DNA from: Gloeophyllum trabeum ATCC 11539
Taxonomy: Eukaryota; Basidiomycota; Agaricomycetes; Gloeophyllales; Gloeophyllaceae
NCBI RefSeq assembly: GCF_000344685.1
Contig: NW_006920417.1
Location: 783,652-847,651 of the forward strand
Direction of reading: 5' to 3'
Length of the DNA stretch: 64,000 nt
Position 1 is the first letter of the stretch, and each line of letters starts with the position of its first letter. Below, piece by piece: positions 47,646-60,025 of this stretch. The notes below the pieces were generated by a model. The model was not told where the DNA came from, searched no databases, and was given only the letters and a program-made list of their open reading frames with translations. The position numbers were made by a program, and so were the translations under genes.

Positions 47646-48900
47646 TTAGGGGGAGCGCAGTGAAAGTCCGACGCACTTGGATTTCGCTGGCTTCGCCGAG
47701 ATATGCACTTCCATGACTGCTACGAGACCATCTACGGCGTTCGTTCCGTTGACGCCAACAGTAAGGTAATGATTAATGCCCTCGCTCGTGTTCTGGAGCA
47801 GGCCAGATACGTAATGTACCGACGTCTCGTATGTGTAGCCCTGCGCTGACGTCGATCCGGAATAGCTTGATGAGTTTGTGAGGTTCGCTGTGGGGATTGA
47901 TTGACCCGTGGCGTTGCCAATGAGCCAATCTCTGGTTTCCGTCCATAGCTCTTTAGTATTGCGAGTCTGCGTTACCACATTGAGAACACTCACCGTGCTA
48001 AGTTGTACCTATGGGAAGGGATGAGACTATATATAACCCGACCCCGACGGAAGGTGAAGCACTTACCCGTTCTCAATGATATCGTGGCCAACTAAGATGC
48101 GGGGATTAGACGGTACTTGACCGACGTTACAAAGCATACTTACGTGCTATAGGCTTCTCATACGACAAAGCCATGAAAATAGCACCGCTGCTCGCATCGT
48201 CGTCAGCAGTGAGGGGATCTTGAAGGGATGATGACGCACCTATCAGCCTTTGGCCCATTCTGTACCCAGTATCGGAAATGGTTGCCGCCCTGAATGGTCT
48301 CTGTACATGTCCCAAAGGCAGGGTCGCCGTAATCCCACCGGATGACCGCGGTCTCGTTCTCTGGTTGGTTGTGGCCTCCCTTCAGACGATGGCACATAAT
48401 GCGAATGGAATTGTCCACGTACTGTAACCGTTCCCGTCCCCGAGATTAGCAGCCTGGTCGGATCCTGAGTGCTGTCCCAGACACTCTGAACTGAAACCTA
48501 GAGACCTAGAAACGCGAGCTGGCTCGAACAAGCGCGTTATCCGGGATGTATATGACGCACTGATAGTAATTCCGAAGTCCTCCGTCCATCTGCTGGTCTA
48601 CCAGGACAGCAGCGTCCGACTTGGCTGAGAGTATAACATTTATTGGTTCGCCCAGGCCGGCGGGGAATGTATCCGGTACTTGCTACGGCAGTGTTAGCTC
48701 CCGAGGTCGCGCGAGCAGCAGATACGTACTGTTAGCATGCTGCCACCGTTTGATAATGGATCATAGTAGCCTTCCGAAGGTATGCTCTTTGAAGCACGTC
48801 GTGAGAGCGGGTTTGGGAACGGTCCTCGCGAGTCGTTAGATATAGCGGCGCATAGTGAAGGGATGCAAGCAAGAAGGAAAAGGACGCTTGTCAAGGACAT
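47646..48900 (-). CDS. Secreted protein of a conserved agaricomycete type
   Basis: It starts MSLTSVLFLLACIPSLCAA, a good signal peptide, then ISNDSRGPFPNPLSRRAS, possibly a pro-region with an RR processing site. Exons then read SIPSEGYYDPLSNGGSML, VPDTFPAGLGEPINVILS, DAAVLVDQQMDGGLRNYYQS, ENETAVIRWDYGDPAFGTCTETI, GGNHFRYWVQNG, GAIFMALSYEKPIA, RDWLIGNATGQSI and HYVSGLLQNTSEGINHYLTVGVNG. Several N-glycosylation sites (NETA, NATG, NLTNSS, NTSE). I recall such proteins as common, unnamed secreted proteins of wood-decay fungi. No catalytic motif is seen. The exact 3' end is uncertain. Confidence 0.7.
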
Positions 48901-50607
48901 AGCGGGGGAATTGCGCAGACCGACGCCTGCGGGCAAATATTAAGGATAGACGACGACCAAGGGAATGAGGCCGGGAAGGGGACAGTTCAGGGGAGTTGCT
49001 GTATCGTGCTGCAAGCCACAATAGCGTTCCGACGGGCTGCTTAGCTCAGCTGCCGCGGCCGAAATGAGAACAATGTTGCTGAAACGTTCATCTTGGTCGC
49101 CGCGTTTGTCTCTTGTCCTCGATGCCAGAGTGCTGTAAAGGCTTGTAAAGGTCTCTAAGCGGGCGCCGTCGAGCACTACTTATACGGCAACGCTGCAGAG
49201 CAACAAAGTTTTGGGCGCTCGTTTCGTAGATCTGCCAACACTTATACACACTTGGACTGGGCTGTTCTTTGGAACAACTGATCATGTGTTCCTCGGTGCT
49301 CCTTGCGAAATCATCTCTGCTGGGCTCTGATGGGCACTACCATGCATTGCAAGTGCCCAGTCTACGAACCAGAGGCATCACCTCGCCAATAACCAAGCGG
49401 TACAGAATTCTCTACCTCGTCTGGTCTCCCGAATCCCAGCTTCGTTGAATGCGTGCCAGAGGCATGCATATGGCCTCAGTCTGCTACGCTGAAAGGTGCG
49501 GTATTGATGACTGCTTATAGCTCTCCACGACACGTAGTTTCTCCGGGGTGATAAGAGCGCTCGGGAGAAGAAACATAGGACTACAAGTGCTGGCGTCTAC
49601 CTTCCTGTGACTGCCTTCTGATCTGGTCTGTCCCTTTGGTCGCCATCCTTCTGTCTGCACGTATATATGGGATGTGTGCCATGAGAGCACCAGAGACCTT
49701 GGGCTTTTATATGAGGCCGGCATCCACGTCTGAAGCCTCCACCGCTACGAGGTTTTTGGACGCTTCGTCCTTGTATCGACAATAGTCGCTGTTACGCATC
49801 CCTGCAATCGCACTCAATACAACAGGATATCAAGTACAGGTACAAAGTCAAGCATGCGCTCATTGCGGTGGTCACAGCAAATTGGTATGTCGGTCCTTAC
49901 TTCTTCCGGATTGGGTTCAGGATCGCCATCGGCATCTATCCACCTCTGCCAATTAGGGGGGCCGTCCAGCTGATGTCAGGGCAGTTGGCTTCGCCGGTAC
50001 GAATTTCCACCCACACGCATCCAGCTCAGGTAGTAGTCCTCGCCGCTGTAATGGTGTCTTGCAAGTGTCAAAGCCGCCCTACATCATGCCCCCCGCAATG
50101 CCCGGGTCGTGTCAGCGCAGAGCTAGGTATTTATAACGCATCGGCGCTGGGGTGCGCACTATGCATTGACAGGTACAACACCCCTTGCCTCTATTTGTCC
50201 TCGGTGGCGTGCCATCAACGGGCTACTCGTCATCCCCAGCTGGTCATTGCCCTGAAATAGCTTCTCTCCTGTTGCTGCATAACAGGTTGGAGTACCGGAC
50301 CCTCAATGTCCCGATTTGATTTGAAAACCGCAATCCAGGCTTATCCAGCCACTAGAGCACCTCAGTTCGGCCCCAGAAATAGACTCTGAATCTGCGCTTT
50401 GGCTCTTTCGCCATGCATCACTCCATCCCATGCACCCTCTCCACATGAAACTAGCGGGTACCCAACGGGAGCCGTCCTCAGACGTCATGCTTCTCACCCT
50501 GACAGTCGGCAATATAAGAGCGAGACGCACCGATGTGGTTGTTCAGCAATCCAACTTCTCAAAACCCGCACACCGTTCGATCTACCCTCCAAATCCAACC
50601 CTGCATC
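48901..50607. other. Long intergenic stretch
   Basis: Frames up to 130 residues occur (49868-50260 +) but lack motifs, splice-consistent continuation or plausible composition. The right end should hold the promoter of the glycine-rich gene. Confidence 0.45.
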
Positions 50608-51359
50608 ATGAACAACCAATGGGATAACCAGAACTCTGGGAGCAACTTGGACGGCCAAGGTGGTCAGTTTGGGGGCGCCAACTCTGGTCGAGGCCAGTAT
50701 GACAACCAACCCCAGGGCGGCCAATTCGGCGGCCAGGGTGGTCAGGTGGACAACCAGACCGGTTCCAATCGTGAGTAATCCATGTCCTTCCAACCCATTA
50801 CTTCCATCTAATGCAGTAACAGAGTTTGGTGGCGCTGGTGACACCGACAGCTCTGCTTGGGATAACAGCCAAGGCCAGGGAGGATTTGGCGGCCAGGGAG
50901 GACTCGGTGGCCAGGGTCGTCAACAGAGGAGCGATGACTTTGGTGGCCAAGGTGGTGGGTTCGACTCGAACTCGACTAGCCAAGGCCAAGGTGGATACCA
51001 GAATCAGTCCTCCGCCGGTGTTGGCGGGAATCAGAGTGATAGCGGCTACGGCGGCGGCAACAACCCCGACGACTCGAGATACGCCGCTGAGGGTGCCTAC
51101 GGCGACCAGTCGAATACCGGCAAGAAGCCCGGTTTTGGCGATAAGCTCATGGGTCAGTGTTTGCTTGGCTGTATGACGAGGCATAGTATTGAGGTGTGCG
51201 CATATTCAGGGGGCCTCGAGAAGGTCGCTGGTAAGACCACCCGCAACCCTGGCATGGTAGAACGCGGTGAAGACCGCAAGGTGAGTACTTGTATGGAATA
51301 TTCTTTCTCAGAAACCAATTGCTAACGGGACTTCCTCGTAGACCGGTGAGAATTATTGA
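50608..51359 (+). CDS. Glycine/glutamine/asparagine-rich hydrophilin with CsbD-like tail
   Basis: Starts MNNQWDNQNSGSNLDGQ. About 170 residues are built from repeats of GGQFGG, GQGGFGGQGG and similar, with aspartate, asparagine and serine, and almost no hydrophobic residues. The C-terminal part is distinct: GKKPGFGDKLMG|GLEKVAGKTTRNPGMVERGEDRK|TGENY, with introns near 51152-51214 and 51281-51341. That tail resembles CsbD-type stress proteins (KVxGKxTxNPxxxxxGExxKTG). Such hydrophilins are usually stress-induced and soluble. The role is inferred from composition only. A relative with the same tail motif lies at 55863-56427. Confidence 0.72.
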
Positions 51360-52546
51360 GTAGATGCGGGATTGTCGGTACTAGAATATGAAAGGAAGGA
51401 CTGAAGGTCACTACGCAGTGTAATGAATAGCGTGTACTAAGTCTGCATGGGAGCCGTGGTGTATATTTAATACGAAATCTGGCTGTTGTTGAAGATGTCC
51501 GATTGCTGGCAAATGCTGTTTCGATATTGGCCGCTCTAACCTCTAGGTCTCACTTTTGGGATAGCTGTCAATGCTATTTGTGTAAGACCCCTTTTCCGCC
51601 TACTCAGTCAACCTAAAAAATAATTCGCAAGCCTCTTTTCTTCGGTCAGATGGATAGCCATCCCTCGGTGAGTCAGACATGGCATGAAGTAGCTCTCATG
51701 GATTCATGTCATCGCGGCCATGTCGTGGTCAGTTTGCTGTCCTGTCGCCTTTCGTCTCAAAATATCCTCGTGCCGCAGGAAGCATATTTCAGGCATACAA
51801 TGATTTGCTGCTAGGTCTGTCGATGGACTATTCTTCCATCGCTTAATGGTCGAATCATAGATCATAGCACAGCAGTGGAAGGACCTCGAAGTGATCGATC
51901 TCCCCAAGTGCTCTCGTTGTGGATTTCGTGGCCGAAAGCCAGAAACTGTAAGTTTGAACACCGCTACTTTAGCAACTTCACTGACCCTGAAGCCAGGACG
52001 CCGTCCTTGCAGTAATCCCGTGCTCGCTTTCAGAGTCCATCTCATTGTCGTGGCATGTCTCTTTTTATAGCTCCAATGATCCCTGAGGTTACTTACACGA
52101 CGTGCAGGTTACAATCCGCTTTTGACGAGCTCGAGAGACCACCGGAAGTTTACGTCGCCATTACAGTGGAGGACTCTTCCATAGTTTACTACAAAGTCAG
52201 CCCGGGCATCGTCAAGCCCCCACTCTAGCAGACCCATCCTGGACTGAGATATGTATGTCGAGCTCGGGTCGCTCTGAATCCTGCCGCCGATTGCGGGACA
52301 ACGGTTCGGGTACACCTATCATTTCAAGAAATGGACGCAGCTTGGTCCCAAAAGATGGAACTTGCGGGGAATCATCACGCTTCCGTGAGTCTGATGTAGG
52401 GCCATCATCTCCGAAACAAACATTGCCCACTTCGCAATCTTCGTGGCTCGTCATGGCGGGCCTTGATAGCTCTCATGCAGACATCGCTGCTTCATCAAGG
52501 AGACTCGCTCGTGCTGTAGTGCAGTATATGCTCTTCCTGACAGTAG
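51360..52546. other. Intergenic stretch with weak frames
   Basis: A minus frame at 52212-52454 (MTSHEDCEVGNVCFGDDG ... ISVQDGSARVGA), with a possible 42-base in-frame intron, is the only one with protein-like composition. I do not recognise it and do not call it a gene. Confidence 0.35.
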
Positions 52547-55325
52547 TTAATGCATCAGGCCACCGCCTTGTCCTCCATCACCCTCACCCTCACCTCCCTT
52601 GTCGTCGAGCATTAGAACGCACGAGGCCGCAACGATGAACACAACAACGCTGGTGTAAACAGGCACCGACCTATCTATCATTAATAACGACCCGCCCAGC
52701 AAGGGCGCTATCATTCCACCACTGCCATAACATACCGCTGATAAGCGGAGGCCAAGGACCAAACAAATATCGCACTCACATGCGAGACAGTGCTGACGCT
52801 ATACCGCAAGCAGTACCTCTTATGTTAGTATCGAATATGTCGGGGGTCCACCTAGTAAGAGCATGTTAGATGACCGTGCCAGCGCCAATTGTATGTCGAC
52901 TCACCCGTACAGGACAGCCCACATCGTCTACATTGGTATTTGGATGGTCAGTGACTGAAAGTGCTCTGATCTACGAGACATACAGTAGAGCTTAGGCTTA
53001 TCCCAACCGTGCTAGCCCTGACTGCCCAGGCAGCTTCCACATGGATGAAGATGAGACAAAAGAAGGCTGTTACGAGTGTGCTAAGCGCTAGTGACCGCCG
53101 TCTCCCTAAGGACGTTTTCGTCATCCAGGCTCCAACCTATCAAAATCACGTCAGCGGGCACCAGCGCAAGGAACGCCATCTACTAACCAAAGCCCCAGGA
53201 CAACCGCCTAGTGTGAAGATGACCACGTCCCACAAGCTCTCCTCAAGCGTCTTTGCCACTATAGCGGGGCCCGTCGCTGTCTCGAGCAGCTTCGGAAGGT
53301 ACACATTGAACATAGTGTATGCTGGGCACAGTCAGCGACATTCCCAGTATGCCATTCCGAAAAACGACGGACCTAGCGACAGAGTGCACCAAACGGCCCA
53401 CACAAGGAGGGTCGTTCTGATCCATTCGGGCTCGAGCACTGTCGCAATTCTATCCATCCATGCATAGAGCGGTCTTCGGATACGCCGCGGCAGGCATCCT
53501 ACTCTCCGCTTTATGTCGTACATCGACGATGAAGACGACAGACGCCGGTTGCTTAGTGCACGGCGGGAATGTGGTGGATGAGAGGAAGACCTGGGCATTG
53601 GTACACGTGACGAACTGGCGGGAGTAGCAGGGGAGGAAGGGATGTAAGGAATTTCCTTGAAGGTAGCATCGTTAGACGCGGGATTAGAGTACGAATTGGA
53701 GAGAGGGCTGGTTCTATCTGATCTAGGCATGGAAGGAGGAATCTCTTGAGCGGGTGTCTCGAATGCATGGGCGTCCAATGGCGTGGGGGACGACCCGGTG
53801 GAATGGTAGTCACGACCATCCACATTGGTAAGAACGTCTCTGCTTGACTGTCGTTCCGGAGACGTAGGGAGACCGGGAGACAAAGACGCCTGGGGGCGAC
53901 GCCCAGGTTGGGCATCTCGTTCAGCATCGAACACGACCGTATCAGCGTCACGAGTGCGATGTTCCTGCGCGGAGTGAGGTGGTTCAGCGAGGAAAGGTGT
54001 CTCTGCATCGTCGCTCTTCCCCGCTGCATCCCGAGGAGTGTCGTCAACGTCGTGTATTCCTATAGACAGTTCATCCCCGTTGAATTGGGAAATCATTTGC
54101 AGAGCCTGCACTGCCTCATGTTTGCGTCCGGCGTTGACGAGGTACCGGGGCGATTCGTGCAATCGGAAGAAGACTATTCGAGCTATGAACATGCTCAACG
54201 TCTACGGTATTGTAGGCAGATACTAATCAGTCAACAACATGCATTGTGATTCTCGCAGATCACTTACAATTAGACCAAGGGCCATCAAAAGATACTTCCA
54301 GCCTTTGTTGTCCCTGTCCACGTCGCAGGGAAGCGTGTCAGTTGCTCTGCAACTATGTCTGGGAACCAGTATCAAGGCGACAACCGCAGCGAGTACCGAT
54401 CCCAAGGAGAAGAAGACGGAGAGAGCCGTCACAAGGTATTGCTTCCCCTTTGGTATGTATTCCAGGATGAGAGTACCATCCGTAGGCATCGACCCCTTTG
54501 TTCAGGCGTTCGAGTAGTCAGCAATGGTGCCACGTCGACTGGGAGACAAGACTTACACCGACAGCGCTCCCAAGTAGAAAAAGGCAGAGTGCCAGGGTAA
54601 AGAATGAATTTGCGTATGATGCAAGCATACCGAATAGAGCAGTGAAGAAGAGGGTGAGGTTGAAAGCCGTACTCCGCCCCATCATGTCAGAACCTAGGAG
54701 CCATGTTAAACCAAGAGCGGGGAATAGGGAGACACACATACATGTTCCCCACCCAACTGCGCCCACCATCATACCCGCAAACATGGAGGAGGAAACGGCA
54801 CCGAGGTAGCTGTCCGGTACTGCGGGAGCAGCCTGAGCTTAGCGGCGACCAATGTAGGCTGGTGCACGCACCTGAGTAATGAACTTGGACTCTAGGTAAT
54901 ATAATAGCCACTGCTTGTATCCACATCTGAACGAACAGAGTTAAAGGTTCAGCCCTTAGGTGCGCTCAGGTACTTACGTTGTCCGCCAGCCAACCTTGGG
55001 CATTTCCTCACATTCAGGAGACAAAGTCTTCACAGGAGGTCGAAGGACTCACCAAATCCACACAAAGACAAGAGAATCCATTGATAACTACCTACAGGGA
55101 GATTATTAGTTTCTACTACCCCGCATCGCGCCTGGCTCCCGGAGACGCACCCATTCCAATGCGATCTATCGTTCGATCTAAGTTGGACCTCCCGTCAAAC
55201 GCGTCCCCATCTTCCAGGTCCTCCATGTCTCTGTCCTCGTCCTCCTCATCCCCCTCCTCTCGCGACGAGAAATAGCTCATCCTCCTATTGTCCTCCCAAA
55301 GTCCTGAGGCGCGGGGCGTCGCCAT
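52547..55325 (-). CDS. MFS transporter, SVOP/SV2-like, with large central loop
   Basis: Multi-pass carrier of the major facilitator superfamily. An acidic cytosolic head (MATPRASGLWEDNRRMSYF; EEGDEEDEDRDMEDLED) precedes the first helices (YLGAVSSSMFAGMMVGAVGWG). SVOP-like motifs follow: GRSTAFNLTLFFTALFG, FLLGSAVGGSMPTDGTLILEYIPK, and HESPRYLVNAGRKHEAVQAL. A loop of about 220 disordered, serine-rich residues sits between the two halves, ahead of the helix PEWIRTTLLVWAVWC. The second half includes TRLGRRRSLALSTLV, GWTPDIFDTNIRGTACGIASALSRMGGMIAPLLGG and VYTSVVVFIVAASCVLM, ending GGGLMH. The transported compound is unknown. Organic ions or phosphate-like solutes are possible. Confidence 0.82.
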
Positions 55326-55862
55326 CGTAGAATTTTATGTTGCCCGATTCAGTTACGTTATTGCGAGGTGCAAACGCAAGAGTCAGCAGAGGGCGTGCTG
55401 TGCGCGGCCAATAGATTGCATATGGAAGTCAAGTTCCATGAATGTCGGTGTTCGGTATATGGGCTGCTACTTTGCCCGATCGAGTCGGATCGACAACGCC
55501 ATAAGCGGAATCTATTTCAATTGATGCGCCCAAGGATGTCCTTGTTTTGGGGCAGGTCGGTCTCCCGGATGGTCCAGCAGTTCCCCAGACTCGGTGCCAG
55601 TGTATCTTTTCTACCAACCGTTATCCTCTCGGGTGATTCATCTTTTACTTTGCAATGCACTGTAACTGTTCACTGGCAATGAATTGATTCTCAGACCGCT
55701 GAGCCAGCGCATGAGCCGACTACGCATATAACACGGAAACCTAATAATACAAGACTATTGTTGATACATCTTCAGCTAGATAGGGCGGGCGCTTAGATTT
55801 GACCGGTCTATACATCCGGTGTCGTCAGCCACCAACTACTATCCAACCTACAAAGTTCTTGA
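55326..55862. other. Intergenic stretch
   Basis: Upstream of the MFS gene and downstream of the second hydrophilin (both -). No gene recognised. Confidence 0.5.
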
Positions 55863-56427
55863 TCATACCTTCCGCTGCTCACCGCGCTCCCGGAGACCCG
55901 GGTTGAACGTGGCATGTCCAGCTAGTTTTTGGGCATTGCCTAAGGGACTTGAGATTAGGACCACGATAGATGGAGTGGCAGGCATCACAAACCCATGACC
56001 CTGTCAGTAACGGACACACCCTCCTGCGTCGGGGGATTATTGTCTGGCTGCAAGTCGCCCTGGCGCTGGCTGGGGTTCAAGCCGCCTTCAGCTCCGGCCC
56101 TAGATGCATCCCAGTCCTCGGTGCGAGTGTGCTGCTGTTGAGCACGCACGCCCTCACCGTACAACTGGCCCGCGTTGCTGTAGTCCTCTCCTACACCGGA
56201 GGTGACTGAGCCAGGCGGGTGCCCAATCGTGGTGTTTCCGGGCACATTGGTAGAGCCATAGTTCGAGCTCTGAGATCCGGCGTAGCTGGACAAGTCACCC
56301 TCGACTTGTTGATGGAAGTCCTGGGGGTTGCCAGTGGTGCCTGCCAGTGCCCAACACAAGTCAGCTGTCGGCGGAGTATTTGAGGGATATCACAGCACTT
56401 ACGAGTAGTGTGGTTCTCAAAAGACAT
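55863..56427 (-). CDS. Second hydrophilin with the same tail motif
   Basis: Starts MSFENHTTR. An intron with donor ctc|gtaagt leads to TGNPQDFHQQVEGDLSSY, then a hydrophilic body rich in glycine, serine, asparagine and glutamine (SNYGSTNVPGNTTIGHPPG, QRQGDLQPDNNPPTQEG). After VSVTDRVM an intron of about 70 bases joins AGHATFNPGLRERGEQRKV and a stop at 55863. The tail corresponds to AGKTTRNPGMVERGEDRK in the glycine-rich protein at 50608. No helix or catalytic motif. Probably a soluble stress protein, by composition and tail. Confidence 0.68.
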
Positions 56428-57063
56428 ATTGTATGCGTCGTTCGTGATTGTCAATAGAAGTTTGTAGATGAATTACTGCTTGATGAACCTCGAATTGTCG
56501 CAGAGGCAGGCTTTATATACCGCAGACCGAGTTACCGCATGACGATACATGACGTTCAGAAGCGCCATCGCCAGTGCAATGGGTCGACGATAGAAGCAGG
56601 GCATTCAACGCAAATGGGAATGGGTTCAGGGAGAAAGCACGGGTACTTGACGAGCACTCGCAAAGGCGCAATTGCGCGGTGGGGCGGTGAAGTCATCTGC
56701 ACCACGTCTCAGCGGCACGACCTCGAGAGAACTGCTTTCGACTCTTATACCGGCCGGTTGGAGGCTCATCGTAACCCAGAGGAGCTTAGCCAACGCTCGA
56801 TCCGTTGCTGATTCAAAGAGGTTCAGAACTTGAATTCGAAGACATGTGTGGACTAGCACAAGACTAGCATGCATTATATTCATTTCGAGCCACAAATAAG
56901 GCCAAACATTCGCGAACGAGTTCCCGTCCCACTGCTGTGGCAATCTCAGCCACACTACTAAAGTGTACTCTAGCTGTTGTATCCTCCGAAGCATACAATA
57001 TCATATTTCGCCTGCAACATATTCTCCCACTCTCTGTCTATTGTTTGCGGGCATCTGTAACTC
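56428..57063. promoter_or_regulatory. Divergent intergenic region
   Basis: Between the hydrophilin (-) and TAF6 (+). Holds both promoters. A tttatata sequence lies near 56510-56520, about 85 bases from the hydrophilin start. No gene recognised. Confidence 0.5.
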
Positions 57064-58754
57064 ATGATGAGCAAGCCAAAACCTAGGGCACCCGCAACTC
57101 AGATCACCGGCGTTTACAAGGCGGATTCAGTTCGAGTCAGTCAACTTCCAGAGCTCTCTTCGGACCCTCGTCTTCATAGTCACCAGTAGGATGTGGCAGA
57201 GTCCCTTGGTATTTCCAACTTGTCGGAGCCCATTGGATCTGCCCTAGCCAGCGATGTGGAATATAGGATTCATCAGGTGGTCGAGGTGAGTTATTTGTGA
57301 TCAGTCGTGGCCCTATTCCATGCATTTGTACACTTTCGGTCGTCCTTGGTTCTTGCTATGGTACTTATACCGTGGCTAAAGGAAGCTTCGCGTTTCATGA
57401 GACACGCGCGCCGAACAACGATGACCACGTCTGACATCGATCAAGCACTACGCGTCCTGAACATCGAACCTCTCTACGGGCACTCGTCCTACAACACCCC
57501 CACATTCCGACGTGCCCCTCCATTCCCTCAGCTCCCACAGTCCGGTACCGTATACTTCGTCGAGGATGAGGAGATTGACTTCGAGCGTGTTATCCGTGAG
57601 GAGAAGCTCGTTCTGCCTAAACCCGTGAACTGGACCGCGCACTGGCTTGCCGTGGAAGGGGTCCAGCCTCGGATACCGGAGAATCCCCCCGCTATTCCTA
57701 AAGATAATGACATGGACGCGACAGTCAAGCTCGAAAATGGCGTCATATCGACGCTTCTACCGCCTACACCCTCGTCGCCCGGCCGACCTACTGCGGCAAA
57801 GAAACCACAACAGCCACTTGTCAAACAAGTTCTTTCAAGAGAACTGCAGTTGTACTATACGCGTCTTACATCGTCGCTCTTACCGCCCGTGCCTTCCGAA
57901 CACGCGAAGCGGGCAGCAGCGTTGGCAAGTTTAAGGCATGATGCAGGGCTGCAGCCGTTGCTGCCGTATCTTATACAATGGGTTGGGGAGGGCGTAGTAG
58001 GATCACTGAAAGAAGGCGCGACAAGTGAGCAGGATGGCAGGGTGCTGGAAGTATTGCTGGATGTGACAGCAGCTCTACTGGATAACCAGTCGATGCTCGT
58101 GGAACCATACGTAAGTGTCGTTGAAAGTATGCATCATCTAGTCCCGTTCTGATCGAAATTGCATCCCCTTGCAATAGTTGCACCAAGTACTGCCGCCAGT
58201 CCTATCTATCCTCCTCAATTCCACGCTACCCCCTTCACACGCAACCCACCTTCGAACACTATCTTCCCAAATACTCTCCCACATCTTGACATCACATTCA
58301 ACGACATATCCGTCCCTCTCCCCTCGTATAATGAAAGCACTTCTCCTGGCCCTCATCTCTCCAGGGAAGAGCAAGGGCACGAGAGAAGGTGCTATACGCG
58401 GCCTAATATCCATCGGGAAAGAAGCCGTTCGGAAAGGTCTTATCGAAGGTGGAGGGGCGAGGATCATAGGAAGTGAGTACGGCTCTGACGAGGGTAGTTC
58501 GCCGATCGCCGCTGTCCTGGTACGTCTTCTAGCCTTGCTGGCTGTCTCTTGGCTCCACGCTCATGCCTTGATAGGATGCATTCCGGACGCTGCAGGAACC
58601 TTCAGAAGATCCTGTTCCATTGGATGGTCAAAACTCGGCAGATAACGCTGTGCTGTCGCAGTTGCATGAGGTGCTGGGCGACTTCTTTGCTAAGAAGTTG
58701 GAGAAGGATGCGGCTTGGGCAAGAGGCGTGTTGGGGGTGTTGCCCACGACATAG
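57064..58754 (+). CDS. TAF6: TFIID subunit TAF6
   Basis: Subunit of TFIID (and of SAGA in fungi), pairing with TAF9 through a histone fold. It starts MMSKPKPRAPATQITGVYK. Exons join as ADSVR|DVAESLGISNLSEPIGSAL, DVEYRIHQVVE|EASRFMRHARRTTMTTSDID, giving the histone fold, then ALRVLNIEPLYGHSSYNTP and VYFVEDEEIDFERVI, a conserved TAF6 segment. After a linker the HEAT-like C-terminal domain follows (QVLSRELQLYYTRLTSSLLP, ALASLRHDAGLQPLLPYLIQW, ALLDNQSMLVEPY, LHQVLPPVLSILLN, REGAIRGLISIGKEAVRKGL). It ends WARGVLGVLPTT. Introns lie near 57135-57190, 57287-57380, 58110-58176 and 58519-58574. Domain order and length fit TAF6. Confidence 0.92.
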
Positions 58755-59039
58755 CAGGTACCGTTTCGCATTGTCACGTACCTCGATTCAGTTTGTTGTC
58801 CATGTACTCCTCGTTGCTTTCGGCCTGGGCAATCGATTCGCGTTGCTGCTGCAGCACACACAGTATTGCATGCATGGTAGTGAGAGTTTCTAGTAAATTC
58901 CTCAGGATCTATTGCACGGACTTTCCGCGGGATATAAGAGCTGGCCCTGCGATTACAGAGTTCCCACACTTACTTACGCCCCTTCTCGTCTGCCCCTGGA
59001 ATTGTCTAGTCTAGATCGGTCAGGTAACTACTAGCGACC

Positions 59040-59717
59040 ATGTCTGCCGCCTCGACGCCTCTGTCTGCTGGACGATATGTCTCCCCCTCTCCGGTCCCAG
59101 GGTACGGCCACTCGCCGTCTCCAGTGCCGTTCGTTCCCCGTGCCTCGCCCCCGGCCCCAGGGTCAGCTACTTCCTCCAAGCCAAGTGGACCCAAAGTGAA
59201 ACCGGCGAATGTGTTTTCTAACGATGGCTCTTTTCTTGAACGTTTTCAGCGAATAAAGCAGGTGAGTAAGCCATTGGGACTGCTATCTCGCTGGTCTGAT
59301 TCGACCTGTGGCGCAGGAGGAAGACGAGAAGAAGAAACAGGAAGAAGCCTTAGCAAGGTAGGAAGCATGCATGGATGGTCCTGGTGTCTAGTCCTGAAGT
59401 TTGTTTCGTCAACAGGAAGCGGACCTTCGATGAGCGATTTGTAAGTGATCTCGTATTAAGCCTGACTGAAATTGACAATCTTCACCCCCAGAAAAAGAGG
59501 GGCAAGCGTGCATCTCCTGAGGCTACCGTTCCAACCGATACTACAGATGAACCTGCAGTTAAGAAGGCGAAGTCTGACAAGCCTTTGAGTAAGTCTAGGC
59601 TGCTCTTCCTAGAGACAACGATCTGACGCCTCGCAAGCCGACTACGAGAGACAAGTGAAGAGCTATGGGACCAGTCTCAAGGATAGCGGGATTGGTGTGC
59701 GACCACTTGTGAAGTAG
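59040..59717 (+). CDS. Small basic protein with an NDGSFLERF motif, probably nuclear
   Basis: It begins MSAASTPLSAGRYVSPSPVP and is proline and serine rich for about 60 residues. Then comes VKPANVFSNDGSFLERFQRIKQ, an acidic and basic helix EEDEKKKQEEALAR, KRTFDERF, and a lysine-rich part (KKRGKRASPEATV, AVKKAKSDKPL) with nuclear localisation character. It ends TDYERQVKSYGTSLKDSGIGVRPLVK. Four introns with clean borders (59263, 59361, 59442 and 59589 donors) keep the frame throughout. The NDGSFLxxF segment recalls a short motif in metazoan TRIR/C19orf43, but that link is weak. No function is claimed. Confidence 0.75.
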
Positions 59718-60025
59718 CACATCTTGCTCTCAACATGTACCAATACCGTGAGTCTTCGTCGTTGACGAAGTCAGTCGTGCTCCGGGCTGACGTGACAGAC
59801 GCGCCTGGCTCTATAGCTACTACATACTCCGTAATTATCAGTTTTGGGACTGTTTGGCATCCATACACGTGTATATAGCAATGCAATTATCATTATCTTC
59901 ATCCAGTCAATGGTAAATGACCGACAGGAAAGGACCGGTGTACTCATGTCGAAGTTATCGTACATTAATTGATTAAAAGCTTCCGCACCTAGCTCCCGGG
60001 ACATTCTGCAGGCCATACAGGCCGT
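59718..60025. other. Short convergent 3' region
   Basis: Between the small basic protein (+) and Bbc1 (-), holding their 3' ends. No gene seen. Confidence 0.5.

Noticed and set aside
49868..50260. Plus-strand frame of 130 codons
   Set aside because: No motif, no signal peptide that holds up, and no homologous pattern. It lies in a long intergenic stretch.
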